Shown: positions 48,601 through 55,115 of the stretch, piece by piece
Position numbering within the stretch: position 1 is the first letter of the stretch
How the letters are laid out: each line of letters begins with the position of its first letter
Program-made: the position numbers and the translations under genes
Notes under the pieces: generated by a model
Told to the model about the DNA's origin: nothing
The model's database searches: none
What the model saw: only the letters and a program-made list of their open reading frames with translations
Virus record (IMG/VR): IMGVR_UViG_3300032236_000245
Span: 1-62,712 of that record
From: a virus
Strand: one strand, 5' to 3'
Length of the DNA stretch: 62,712 bases

Positions 48601-49468
48601 ATGCTGCCGTGTACATGGCTTGGCCGTACTCAGCAGCGGCGTCATCATCAGTCAATGACTTACCCGTTTGAGCGCGTTGCAACGCCGCTTGTGCAACTTG
48701 AATCGGCACCTGCTCCATCAGGTTGACCTTCACGCCACGCATTGCAGCCCTGAGATAATTTTTCGCAATCTCATCTGCTGCTGTGTTCTGCCCCATCCGT
48801 AATAATTTGGCTACTTCAGGCCCGAACATAGATGTGACGGCTCTACCGCCCAACGGCAAAATTTGCGCTGCTACGTCTAACGGAGCTTGTACCGCAGCGG
48901 TCCCCGCTGCCCTACCGACATCAATATCAATCGGCTTGCCTTCGGCTTCTTGCGTCGCCGCCTGAGCCGTAACGTTGCTTGCCAAACGAGGTGCATATGC
49001 ACCGGCCAAAGCACCGAGGCCGCGTCCCGCCATTTGTGCGCCGCGTAACGCCGCGCCACCAGCACCGCCGGTCAACGCCATCGTACCCATGAGCGGCAAG
49101 TTCTCAGCAATCGCGCCGACGCTCTGCCGACCTAGTTCAGACAAACCAGATCCAATGCCCGTATCAAATGCTTCGCCTAGACGATGGATATCTGTAGACG
49201 GGGCGTATTCCTCATCAAGCGCACGTTGACGCTCAAGTGAACGCTTACCCGCCTCGTTAGCGCCATATCGACCCATCTCATAGAGGGTTCGCACATCTCC
49301 GGTAAGACTCTTAAGCCCACGGGTAAACGACGCGCCTACGCCTGATTTAGGCGTACCCCGAAACATGTCAGGGTTAGCTTTACTGATTCTCCGAATCGCC
49401 TCTTCCATAGAGACGTTATCCGGCACCATCGTGTAAGACCCATTAGGTAGGTCGAGTCTGTACGGCAT
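42614..49468 (-). CDS. Giant polyvalent-type virion protein (2284 aa) with zincin and ART-like parts
   Basis: Largest gene of the genome, start ATG 49468 after AAGGACGA. Parts: small N-terminal module (MPYRLDLPNGSYTMVPDNVS, IRRISKANPDMFRG); Ala/Gly-rich helical region to ~300; Pro-rich repeats with (M/E)GPPKP, ~310-555; winged-helix-like segment ~560-620 (AIQAVRESGSATVKTIRDAT, LLDKMEREGLVTK); charged coiled region; zincin motif H1072-E-V-G-A-H1077; ART-like FYHAV...DIADIVKNGL with H1214; long helical C-terminal half with a hydrophobic part near 2020 and NLEISSRTGWGDMLW, as in PLxRFG-type polyvalent proteins. Such proteins are packaged and injected to act on host targets. Domain calls beyond the zincin motif are by pattern. 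Confidence 0.75.
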   Translation of the reverse strand: MPYRLDLPNGSYTMVPDNVSMEEAIRRISKANPDMFRGTPKSGVGASFTRGLKSLTGDVRTLYEMGRYGANEAGKRSLERQRALDEEYAPSTDIHRLGEAFDTGIGSGLSELGRQSVGAIAENLPLMGTMALTGGAGGAALRGAQMAGRGLGALAGAYAPRLASNVTAQAATQEAEGKPIDIDVGRAAGTAAVQAPLDVAAQILPLGGRAVTSMFGPEVAKLLRMGQNTAADEIAKNYLRAAMRGVKVNLMEQVPIQVAQAALQRAQTGKSLTDDDAAAEYGQAMYTAALMSPMGVIGGMSDRAEAIRKRNEIKSMGPPKPKDYDFMGPPKPDDYNFMGPPKPPEFVGPQMPHRDYDLNDQAEWERIHGKGFMGPLKPRGMRPQTPDVMYGTAQGDVFTSPESSSDYAGRKAAEDQQAQAASQMGPPKPPAPPEFVGPPKPRPSQKTPTLRPDVMYGTPEGDISQTPLSPEDLAAFRNTMEMASPPKPPEFVGPPKPRPSQKTETVRPDVMYGTPEGEVSQTQLSDQDLAGYKRNMETVGPPKPPESPGPEQPPVYLRAIQAVRESGSATVKTIRDATGVETHVAVMLLDKMEREGLVTKPDSANRRRLTTKLTSAPEAKAAEAKTPKAPKPASDFVQRKIAERAAAKPTEVPPNAPTEGKPTGEVDQTAVGEGAGVPVQERAAAPSGIEATQPTGVGSAEPNATESAGGEGKSTLTLTPRIKKVYSYTPTGEQVVHTGEDQAAIELEDKMRRERNRDAAIKKAEKEATQRAKDARRQILEEDPSVNVLRNARDVLLNNKKEGSEDGMSGTHQNDSALYVKVKKAFELLPDRISELDPELYQELVNAHHDVTKAYEDRYITKTADKAGEKIREEGRQERDKLLGEIEENSRTNPDGLSGDKSEDRILLNRLRKALANMNYGATEAQIEENIPHVLTRAKLEAAFRKRYPPSKVEKAAPKNAAEEAAAEVEKRKAELKKNANESEEDREAVGKLGSSSVEAAEAAIKKSGLGGLLKSGKLTIVDNVDELPPRADGKPHDPNKRGAVFGRGKDAKAFIVAGNVGEEHIMGVLLHEVGAHIGLEDMLPPHEYQKILADFEAQLNKKSPAFMQAWERAQSKIPEGTPNRAERIKSEALAYLVEHTKAPALVQRILMAVRKFANQWLGTNFKLNEHDLREMAMAAARGLAKEGEGEHGLGELGTEAKGSLLDDSKYFYHAVRNDSDIADIVKNGLRKGTNVSGTRGQAFSGEGGTVLVFERAGSSLSKKGYQSDELVGEGNPKPIAILKDTAPYEHAKTKEEEYADLGDKYSELEKRRNAILNKLGLSETDVDKLVYSREVKGRRGFVEKWGDLGGQLSDVRGEINSLFGKLDRIESRKNEGRVSSNDVLSQYDKHGLPVHKLNVEYGDNEEFNLSVEKRFTPPKDVRYSEADAEELHDVGKPLDDYTEPTTGLFNRIKAALSEVPGVVRDMAHGFSSLDHLAQLYGDKVPAFKALDRLMGRRGAERNMRQEAIKDTMLKWWADVKGISSDVMNEFHDIAIRSSLYQVELEDGMASGKDVDTSSPLYAQYRAITARYPQLAEIYRGMREYYDNQSKEFEQYCLSMVSPDAAQKMKAKFASSRIGVYMPFFRRGDYWVTYTDRDGNRVSQAYETKMDQERALRKAKLVSSDAEAYRRLRDLRNNTGVPAGLMGEVLEAMARQGVSEETLDNVYETFLNYMPNAATMQRYRSRENRHGMIRDTLQTFANLAPAMARNLTNLKYAQQVEDEVNNMRKQVELHKSDDNITSAARNVEAQVAFMRKPTFNKLVNTLGYGSYMWYLAGNASSAFVNFTHMPMVVYPLLGGEYGFDKTSAAMTAAMGKFSVKGKIPAEYEDLFKAANEAGVMGRHIGTELSQFRNTSLENYNNTFAKVNRGLNFMFESADRLNRESTLIAAYELAGGRDNHEEASRKAMDMVTRAYGTNLAESGPRYMQNGFARVALTFKRFAMNRFFIMGRLFNEAFRDENAQTRAIARKQLLGLYGTAFLFSGVAGMPLVGAGEMLASQLFSTKDETYDAEEELKNAIGLMAYKGPLGYLTNLEISSRTGWGDMLWKEDPKREAEIGPMLYTMEHMMGPAYSAMVQAGRAMQLFAQGEYEKGFEAMTPSGMRNALKAYRYATEGVVNKNGAKVVDNVNAWNVMMQGLGFAPLDVTEARAGASLMTAEAKKIMQRKSMLMDQMYGAQVLGNDDMREEVQKEIDAFNEANPEVAIMPKNIMQSYMNRQKKAEDAVDGVTLPPKLKDRLVEKFHRGG
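47919..48115 (-). repeat. 56-codon tandem repeat in the giant gene
   Basis: A 29-nt block is identical at 47919-47947 and 48087-48115, 168 nt (56 codons) apart. The protein units read PEFVGPPKPRPSQKT, RPDVMYGTPEG-D/E, then about 30 less conserved residues, with a third partial unit near 48280-48330. Recent in-frame duplication of a Pro-rich linker is the likely origin. Confidence 0.8.
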
Positions 49469-49477
49469 GATTCGTCC

Positions 49478-51160
49478 TTAACGAGTAGGGCCTTGGGTAA
49501 GCTGATCAAACGATACCGGAGTACCCGGACTACCTGCGCCTAGTATCCTATTTTGCTCACGTTGCATGATTGCCCATGCAGCTTGCTTCTCAGGTCCTGT
49601 AGCCGTTTTACTATCATAAATTCGTTCGGCTTGGATATACGCAGGGGACTTATCTACTTCAGTCAGTCGTTTAGTACCCGCGCCGATCTGTGCGCTCAAT
49701 ACCTGAGGCGTCAGACCCTGAAGGTTACCGAGCAATCCTGCTAGTCCTTCATACCCTTCTTTATCATGCGCCGCATATGCCCTAATCATCGCACCCTGAA
49801 CACGATTGATTTGCGCGTCCTTACCCATTACCGCACGAAGATAAGCTGTGCTGTCTTTATGTGTCATGTAGTCACGAGCAAGTCCAACGCCAAGCGTTGT
49901 TAGATCCTTCATTGCAGCATTACGTTCACGGACTTGACTGCCGTGTTCAATTTCAGCCGTACGAAGATCCGCTTTGTCCTCAGACAACAACGCACGGATA
50001 CCGTCCATCTTGGACTTATCAATGTTCTCTTGTGCGTTAAAAATATTATTTTGTATTGCGGCGGCTCGCTGTGCGTAGTCACCGCCACTTAGCCCAAGAC
50101 CACCGAACACACCACCTGCTGCACGAGTGCCTTTAGACATGATGTCAAACCCAAGCTGAGCTAAATTCATGCGCTTGCTGAATTTTTCCATTTGCTCAAG
50201 CGTACCGGACTTTTTATCTTGCTTATCTATCCAGTCATAAGCCATCTTCTGTAACTTGGGATTCGCGCCTTGCAACCGTAAGAAAATATCTTTGGTATCT
50301 TCAACAGGCGTAGCGGGAAACCTAGAGACAATTTCTTTCCATGCCTTGTTATTAGCAAGATCAAAATCGTCAATGTTAGGGCTACCACCATTTCGCCCTC
50401 CACCTTGTAAGTCGGCTAAATCACCTGAACCAAAGTACTTAGTGTAGTCAACTGGTGGAGGCTGCGGAGGCTGTGCAGGACCCGTCGGACCCGCAGGAGG
50501 TGTCGCAGTGGTAGGAGTTGGTTTGATTTGTGGTAAATTGTACTGAGTCAAAATTGAATTCGCACTGGCTTGCTGCGCCGCGGCGGCTTTTGCTGCGGCG
50601 GCTTTTTCTCTCAGTGCTAGCAACTGATTGTATCTAGGAGAAGCAGAAGCCCACGCATCGCGCACATTCTGTGGAACACGTGGCGTAAGCATACCTCCCG
50701 GCACATCACCGAAAGGTTGAGGCAGTGGGTTAGCAAGTTTAGCCAACTTCTCGTACTGCGCGAGTTCGGTGTCCATATCAGGTGTCCAAGCAGTATCGCT
50801 CTTTACCTGACTTCCGTCCGGACCAGCGAACGCCACGATGCCACCTTCAGCATATGCGCTCTCAGAGCCTATGTTATGCACAGGTAAAGCACCAACGCCT
50901 TGGTTGATTTCACCTGAAACGGCTTTATTAAGTTGTGAGCGAATAGAATTTTCGTCAACTGGCTTGATGGGCTGCGATTCCTTAAACCGCTTATATTCCA
51001 TCGCCAACTGAGCAAAAGGGACCATACCGTGCGATTCTGATTGCAAGGCCATATGCGCTTGTTCAGCGTTGCCTTTATGTTCTTGCAATAACTGATCGAA
51101 CCGTCTGGCGGCGGCGGCAGCATCAATGAGATGCGGATCGGTTGATGTAATACCTTGCAT
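49478..51160 (-). CDS. Internal virion protein-like
   Basis: 560 aa. N-terminal helices (DPHLIDAAAAARRFDQLLQE, HKGNAEQAHMALQSESHGMV), a segment ESAYAEGGIVAFAGPDGSQV (EGGIVAF motif common in injected or tape-measure-like virion proteins), a Pro-rich centre (ATPPAGPTGPAQPPQPPPVD), then long helices (KFSKRMNLAQLGFDIMSKGT, FNAQENIDKSKMDGIRALLS). Large helical proteins in this position of podovirus genomes are ejected with the DNA. It lies 10 nt from the giant gene start. Role inferred. Confidence 0.7.
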   Translation of the reverse strand: MQGITSTDPHLIDAAAAARRFDQLLQEHKGNAEQAHMALQSESHGMVPFAQLAMEYKRFKESQPIKPVDENSIRSQLNKAVSGEINQGVGALPVHNIGSESAYAEGGIVAFAGPDGSQVKSDTAWTPDMDTELAQYEKLAKLANPLPQPFGDVPGGMLTPRVPQNVRDAWASASPRYNQLLALREKAAAAKAAAAQQASANSILTQYNLPQIKPTPTTATPPAGPTGPAQPPQPPPVDYTKYFGSGDLADLQGGGRNGGSPNIDDFDLANNKAWKEIVSRFPATPVEDTKDIFLRLQGANPKLQKMAYDWIDKQDKKSGTLEQMEKFSKRMNLAQLGFDIMSKGTRAAGGVFGGLGLSGGDYAQRAAAIQNNIFNAQENIDKSKMDGIRALLSEDKADLRTAEIEHGSQVRERNAAMKDLTTLGVGLARDYMTHKDSTAYLRAVMGKDAQINRVQGAMIRAYAAHDKEGYEGLAGLLGNLQGLTPQVLSAQIGAGTKRLTEVDKSPAYIQAERIYDSKTATGPEKQAAWAIMQREQNRILGAGSPGTPVSFDQLTQGPTR

Positions 51161-51163
51161 AAC

Positions 51164-52012
51164 TTATCCAAATACTCCGAAGAGGCTACCAAGGCCAAGG
51201 CCCATACCCGCAACTTGTGCAGCGGCTGTTGGCGGCGATTGATACAACGAAGCCTGACTTTGTGTCGTTGGCGTACCACGGATCAAACTGGACATGAACC
51301 CGAGTTGTGAGTACGGGTAGTTTTGTTGATTCAGGAAGTTTTGGTATCCAGTGTTCAATGCAGTTTGTTGCTGTTGCTGTTGCAACGCACCGGCCCCAAG
51401 AAGCGCGGTATTAATACCGGCTACCTGTTGGAACTGCTGTTGACCCAAGTTGCCAAGTGCATTAGCACCGGTAAAAAGATTTTGGTTCTGTTGATTGAAC
51501 TGCTGTCGTGCGTTGTCGTATGCGCTCTGAAGCCCCGTTGCCTCAATACCCGTCAGACTGTTCTGAAGGTTTCGGTTGGCTTCCGACTGCATAAGCGCCG
51601 AACGTGTACCGCCAAGACCGCCGACCGCCGCCGCCTGAGAACCCAATCCCGGTAGGCTGCGACCGTAGTCACGGATGGCAGATTGCTTCTGCTGCTCTAT
51701 GACGTTATTCACGTAAGGCGACATGTAGTCCTGAACGTTCTGTCCAGTGAACTGATTTGTCGCACCCATCCCGGCCATACCCGCTGCCTGATTGGTCAGT
51801 GCAGAAGGCTGAAGACCTTGGATGTTTTGAAACGCCTGATTCTGTAACGGGCTGAAGTCAGCCTGTTGCTGTCCCGTATATCCCTGATACGGAGTATTGG
51901 TGAGGGCCGTTGCCTTGCCTAATACCTGAGTGGCATACGGCATTAACTCCGGTGGAATGGAGTTATTGTAGTTAGTGCTTGTAGTAGGTCCGCCGCCGCC
52001 ACCGCCACTCAT
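51164..52012 (-). CDS. Gln-rich virion protein
   Basis: 282 aa. MSGGGGGGPTTSTNYNNSIP, PELMPYATQVLGKATALTNT, then a Gln/Asn/Ala-rich helical body (NPLNQ-type repeats, ARQQFNQQNQNLFTGANALG, ALQQQQQQTALNTGYQNFLN). The G-run start followed by PxxxxxYxxPxxxxxLxxA and the Q-rich body match small internal virion proteins of podoviruses with unknown detail. Starts inside the 147-aa gene stop by 4 nt. Confidence 0.7.
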   Translation of the reverse strand: MSGGGGGGPTTSTNYNNSIPPELMPYATQVLGKATALTNTPYQGYTGQQQADFSPLQNQAFQNIQGLQPSALTNQAAGMAGMGATNQFTGQNVQDYMSPYVNNVIEQQKQSAIRDYGRSLPGLGSQAAAVGGLGGTRSALMQSEANRNLQNSLTGIEATGLQSAYDNARQQFNQQNQNLFTGANALGNLGQQQFQQVAGINTALLGAGALQQQQQQTALNTGYQNFLNQQNYPYSQLGFMSSLIRGTPTTQSQASLYQSPPTAAAQVAGMGLGLGSLFGVFG

Positions 52013-52452
52013 GAATGCACCTCATTGAAATACTTTTCGTATACAACAGTCTGTACTGTGTATCCACGTTTTTTGACGTGCGATCCCCAACCGGGGCGAC
52101 CAAAGAACTCAATCCCGGCACAATCAGCCGAGCGAGCGAATTGTTCTAATGCGATATACATTTTATCCTCCACATGCTTCATGTGGTTAGGTTCACCCGC
52201 ACAGTACTGCGCTACGAGCATCTTGCACTGTGGATAATCTTTGACTTCGGTGATGACATAGCCGTACCCGCGAAGGGACTCCGCATCGTACACCAACCAC
52301 AACTGCATCCGTCCAGTAAACAAAAAATCTAGGATGTCTTCAGCAGTCGCTCGACCACGAGTCCACATCTCGGACTTAAGTAAATACCCGTACATCCCGT
52401 TAAGCGCATCGGACAGCATGCTCGGCGGAATGTATGAGATTTCTAAGTTCAT
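52009..52452 (-). CDS. GNAT-like / gp13-type virion region protein
   Basis: 147 aa. Helix-rich start (PPSMLSDALNGMYGYLLKSE), then GRATAEDILDFLFTGRMQLW, LVYDAESLRGYGYVITEVKD, and CAGIEFFGRPGWGSHVKKRG YTV. The W-x-x-D... G-Y-x-I-T... G-R-x-G-W layout is that of small acetyltransferase-fold proteins encoded beside podovirus internal proteins (T7 gp13-like). The usual acetyl-CoA loop (R/Q-x2-G-x-G/A) is not clear, so it may be structural. ATGA overlaps on both sides. Confidence 0.65.
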   Translation of the reverse strand: MNLEISYIPPSMLSDALNGMYGYLLKSEMWTRGRATAEDILDFLFTGRMQLWLVYDAESLRGYGYVITEVKDYPQCKMLVAQYCAGEPNHMKHVEDKMYIALEQFARSADCAGIEFFGRPGWGSHVKKRGYTVQTVVYEKYFNEVHS

Positions 52453-54461
52453 GCTGGCATGAACTTGTCAGGGTTGATCTGCTTACCCTGCTTAGGGTTA
52501 CCCGTCCGCGCCCGACGAACCTTGTCCATCATGGCATACAGACGCTTAGCCCCGGCGTTAGTGGAACCGTTTCCAAGGTGCGAGACCACATCTGCCGGGA
52601 CCACAAATTCGCCGTCGGCTAGAGCAGCACGTTGAGGCTTATGTCCCGTAATGACCGCAGGGATTGAATCTGACATGCCGTCGCCGTGACCATGCAGCAA
52701 CTTGCCACCCGCCGCGTAGTTCGGAGTCAGGTCAGCCAGACCGCCTTGGGCCATATGAATACCCGCCGCCCATCCACGCTCGCCACCGCCCGTCTGCGTG
52801 TACTGCCCAGTCTGAGGATCGTAGGAGTACGAAGGGTAGGTGGTCGTCGTATGGGTATCTGGGTTGGTATAGGGGGACATGCCGCCCATGCCGCCAAAAT
52901 TACGGATGGCATTCAGCCATGCTGATCCATCCGCCGGGATGCCTTTTGCAGGAATAGGATTGTTGGGCGTCGCGGGAGTTACGTCTGCCACGGTAAGCTG
53001 AGAATACGGCTGTGGCGTTACCATCTGCGTTGCACGAGCCAAGTAAGCATTCATGGCGTCGGGAGGCGGTGTCGTGATTGTCGGCGTCATCGCGTTTTGA
53101 GATGACGCATTACCCAGCATGTTTTTGTAATAGTCATTCATATTAGAAAGCGTGTTACTCATGCTCGGCGCAGGGGTTGTAACACCACCCTGATCGAAGT
53201 GTCGAAGCCCCATCAAGCCGCCCTTTTTAGCGCCGATTGTTTGAGAGGGTTCTTGCGGCATACCGGGGAACGTATGCGTAAACACACCGGGGTTCCATTG
53301 CTGCCCGATAAATGCCGACTGCCCTGCCGGGAGGTAACCCAGTTTGGCAATGTTCGGATTGACCACGCCGGGGTTGTAAAGACTGCCCTGTCCCGGCGCG
53401 GCAGTGTAATACCACGGTTGCTGTTGATCCGACTTCAGGGTTTCTTGCGGGTTCATCAAGAATGGAGCAGCAGAGGCTGCGGCAATACCCTTAGCACCGA
53501 AAGCCGTTTTGCCAAGATTTGCCATAACCGCATTACGCCCCTGCTCTGTACCAAGACCCCTAATACCCTGTGCGAGCAGCTGAGAGTTAGATACGGGTGC
53601 GGCCAACGTACCATCAGCACCGGCCAGCATTTGTCCGGTAACGCGTCCGGCAGAATTTATCTCAGGGAGGTACAACTGAGGCGACGCGGTATTAAATACC
53701 GGAGTTGGTGGCGCAGCCGCTGCTTGCGCCATAGCCGCTTTAGCTTCTGGACCAGCCCATGCAGCGCCGTTAACACCTTCTTCGGCACCGGTAACCGCAC
53801 CGGAAGGCGGCATAATATCAACTGGACCAAATCCCGGTATTTGTGCAATGCCTTCTACGCCTTCCGCCGCACCGGGAGCAGCTTGCGCGGCGTCAGCAAC
53901 CGATGACAACGGGGTTTGCGCTAGTTCAGCAGTATCCTGACCCAACGCTCCGGCAATGCCACTTGTATCTGCGCCAGTAGCGGCAGCGGCCTCACCAAGA
54001 TTAGTTGCCCCGCTTTCTGCTGCGGTCTTTAGCCCTTCAGCCGCTGCCTGAGTTCCCGCCTGAGTAGCACCACCTATCAAAGACCCCGCCAGACCTGCGC
54101 CGCCGTAGCCACCCAACGCGCCAAGGCCAAGACGCGCCCACAAAGGCATTTTCTTATCGCCGGTAAAAGCGCCGGTAACCGCGCCAGCTAGAAGCGGTGC
54201 AGCCATGCCGCCTGTAAATAACGTGGCAACGCCACCGGCCAACATGGGTAGAAGACTGCTAAGCCATCCGGCTTCATAAAGTCCCGTATGAGGGTTACGG
54301 GTTAATTGACCGCCCGTCGCCATGGCAATTTTATTCAATGCCCCGACTTCGCTAGGGGACATGTGGACGAGCATGGAATCGCCGCCACGACCGAGTGAGG
54401 CAAGCCCCTGAGCCATCTTGTGTGGGTGGTGCGCTAGGGGGCGCATTTGGCCTGTGATCAT
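52449..54461 (-). CDS. Large internal virion / ejection-type protein
   Basis: 670 aa. Residues ~55-110 are a Gly/Ala/Leu-rich hydrophobic stretch (LPMLAGGVATLFTGGMAAPL, LAGAVTGAF) that could span the membrane on ejection. The middle is Ala/Pro-rich. The C-terminus has HGHGDGMSDSIPAVITGHKP, LADGEFVVPADVVSHLGNGS and AGAKRLYAMMDKVRRARTGN, a conserved ending of phage tail/ejection proteins. The start uses ATGAGG-N6-ATG. Likely forms part of the channel through the envelope. Confidence 0.75.
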   Translation of the reverse strand: MITGQMRPLAHHPHKMAQGLASLGRGGDSMLVHMSPSEVGALNKIAMATGGQLTRNPHTGLYEAGWLSSLLPMLAGGVATLFTGGMAAPLLAGAVTGAFTGDKKMPLWARLGLGALGGYGGAGLAGSLIGGATQAGTQAAAEGLKTAAESGATNLGEAAAATGADTSGIAGALGQDTAELAQTPLSSVADAAQAAPGAAEGVEGIAQIPGFGPVDIMPPSGAVTGAEEGVNGAAWAGPEAKAAMAQAAAAPPTPVFNTASPQLYLPEINSAGRVTGQMLAGADGTLAAPVSNSQLLAQGIRGLGTEQGRNAVMANLGKTAFGAKGIAAASAAPFLMNPQETLKSDQQQPWYYTAAPGQGSLYNPGVVNPNIAKLGYLPAGQSAFIGQQWNPGVFTHTFPGMPQEPSQTIGAKKGGLMGLRHFDQGGVTTPAPSMSNTLSNMNDYYKNMLGNASSQNAMTPTITTPPPDAMNAYLARATQMVTPQPYSQLTVADVTPATPNNPIPAKGIPADGSAWLNAIRNFGGMGGMSPYTNPDTHTTTTYPSYSYDPQTGQYTQTGGGERGWAAGIHMAQGGLADLTPNYAAGGKLLHGHGDGMSDSIPAVITGHKPQRAALADGEFVVPADVVSHLGNGSTNAGAKRLYAMMDKVRRARTGNPKQGKQINPDKFMPA

Positions 54462-54500
54462 AATTGCCTCATCAAGTCAAGTTTCGTGAATGATATCATT

Positions 54501-55115
54501 TTACAGAGGAATGCTAGAAACCCAGTTGATCGTGAAAATCACGGACGGAGATGCCGGGATCGTCGCCGTTGCCGCAATGTAGGGGAGCGTGACCGACGTA
54601 TCCGAGGATGTCCAAGCAAGTTGCACGTAGTCACCCGCCTGTAGCGGCAGTACGTAGTTCCATGAGGTAACTAATCGGGAACCGCTTGCCGAATTACCAA
54701 GGGTGCAAACGCCACCAGAATCTTTTATATCAACCCCGTTCTGACGTAGCCAGAAATACACGTCCGTACTGGAGCCGCCACCAGAACCTTTTTGCACTTG
54801 GGCGGAGAACTGAATATTGTAAATGCCTGATTCTGCTACAAAAACTTTAGCATTAACGGCAGTGCCATCAGTGACTGAAGTTTTGTAGGCAGATGCTGTA
54901 TTGCTTAGGTGGATCGTTTGAGGAACACTAGCGCCCGGATTTGTCTGATTCGACGTATCGTAGAATGACCCGTATGGCGTAGCCGCGTTGACGACATTCG
55001 TCAGTTGGTTAAAGAATAAGCGAAGGACGTTGGAATACTGCTCTTGCCACGTCGTAGCGTACTGCGGCGGAGATGTCGGCAAGTTGGGCGGAGATACCTT
55101 CCGGGTGACAGCCAT
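54501..55115 (-). CDS. Virion structural protein
   Basis: 204 aa. MAVTRKVSPPNLPTSPPQYA, then EQYSNVLRLFFNQLTNVVNA, and a beta domain (SVPQTIHLSNTASAYKTSVT, VFVAESGIYNIQFSAQVQKG, YVQLAWTSSDTSVTLPYIAA). The N-terminal 'LPxxPxxYxxxYxxxLxNxLRLYFNQL' motif is typical of small tail proteins located after the nozzle gene. The beta part resembles a C1q/TNF-like jelly roll (fibre tip). ATG overlaps the 849-aa gene stop by 1 nt. Confidence 0.7.
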   Translation of the reverse strand: MAVTRKVSPPNLPTSPPQYATTWQEQYSNVLRLFFNQLTNVVNAATPYGSFYDTSNQTNPGASVPQTIHLSNTASAYKTSVTDGTAVNAKVFVAESGIYNIQFSAQVQKGSGGGSSTDVYFWLRQNGVDIKDSGGVCTLGNSASGSRLVTSWNYVLPLQAGDYVQLAWTSSDTSVTLPYIAATATIPASPSVIFTINWVSSIPL

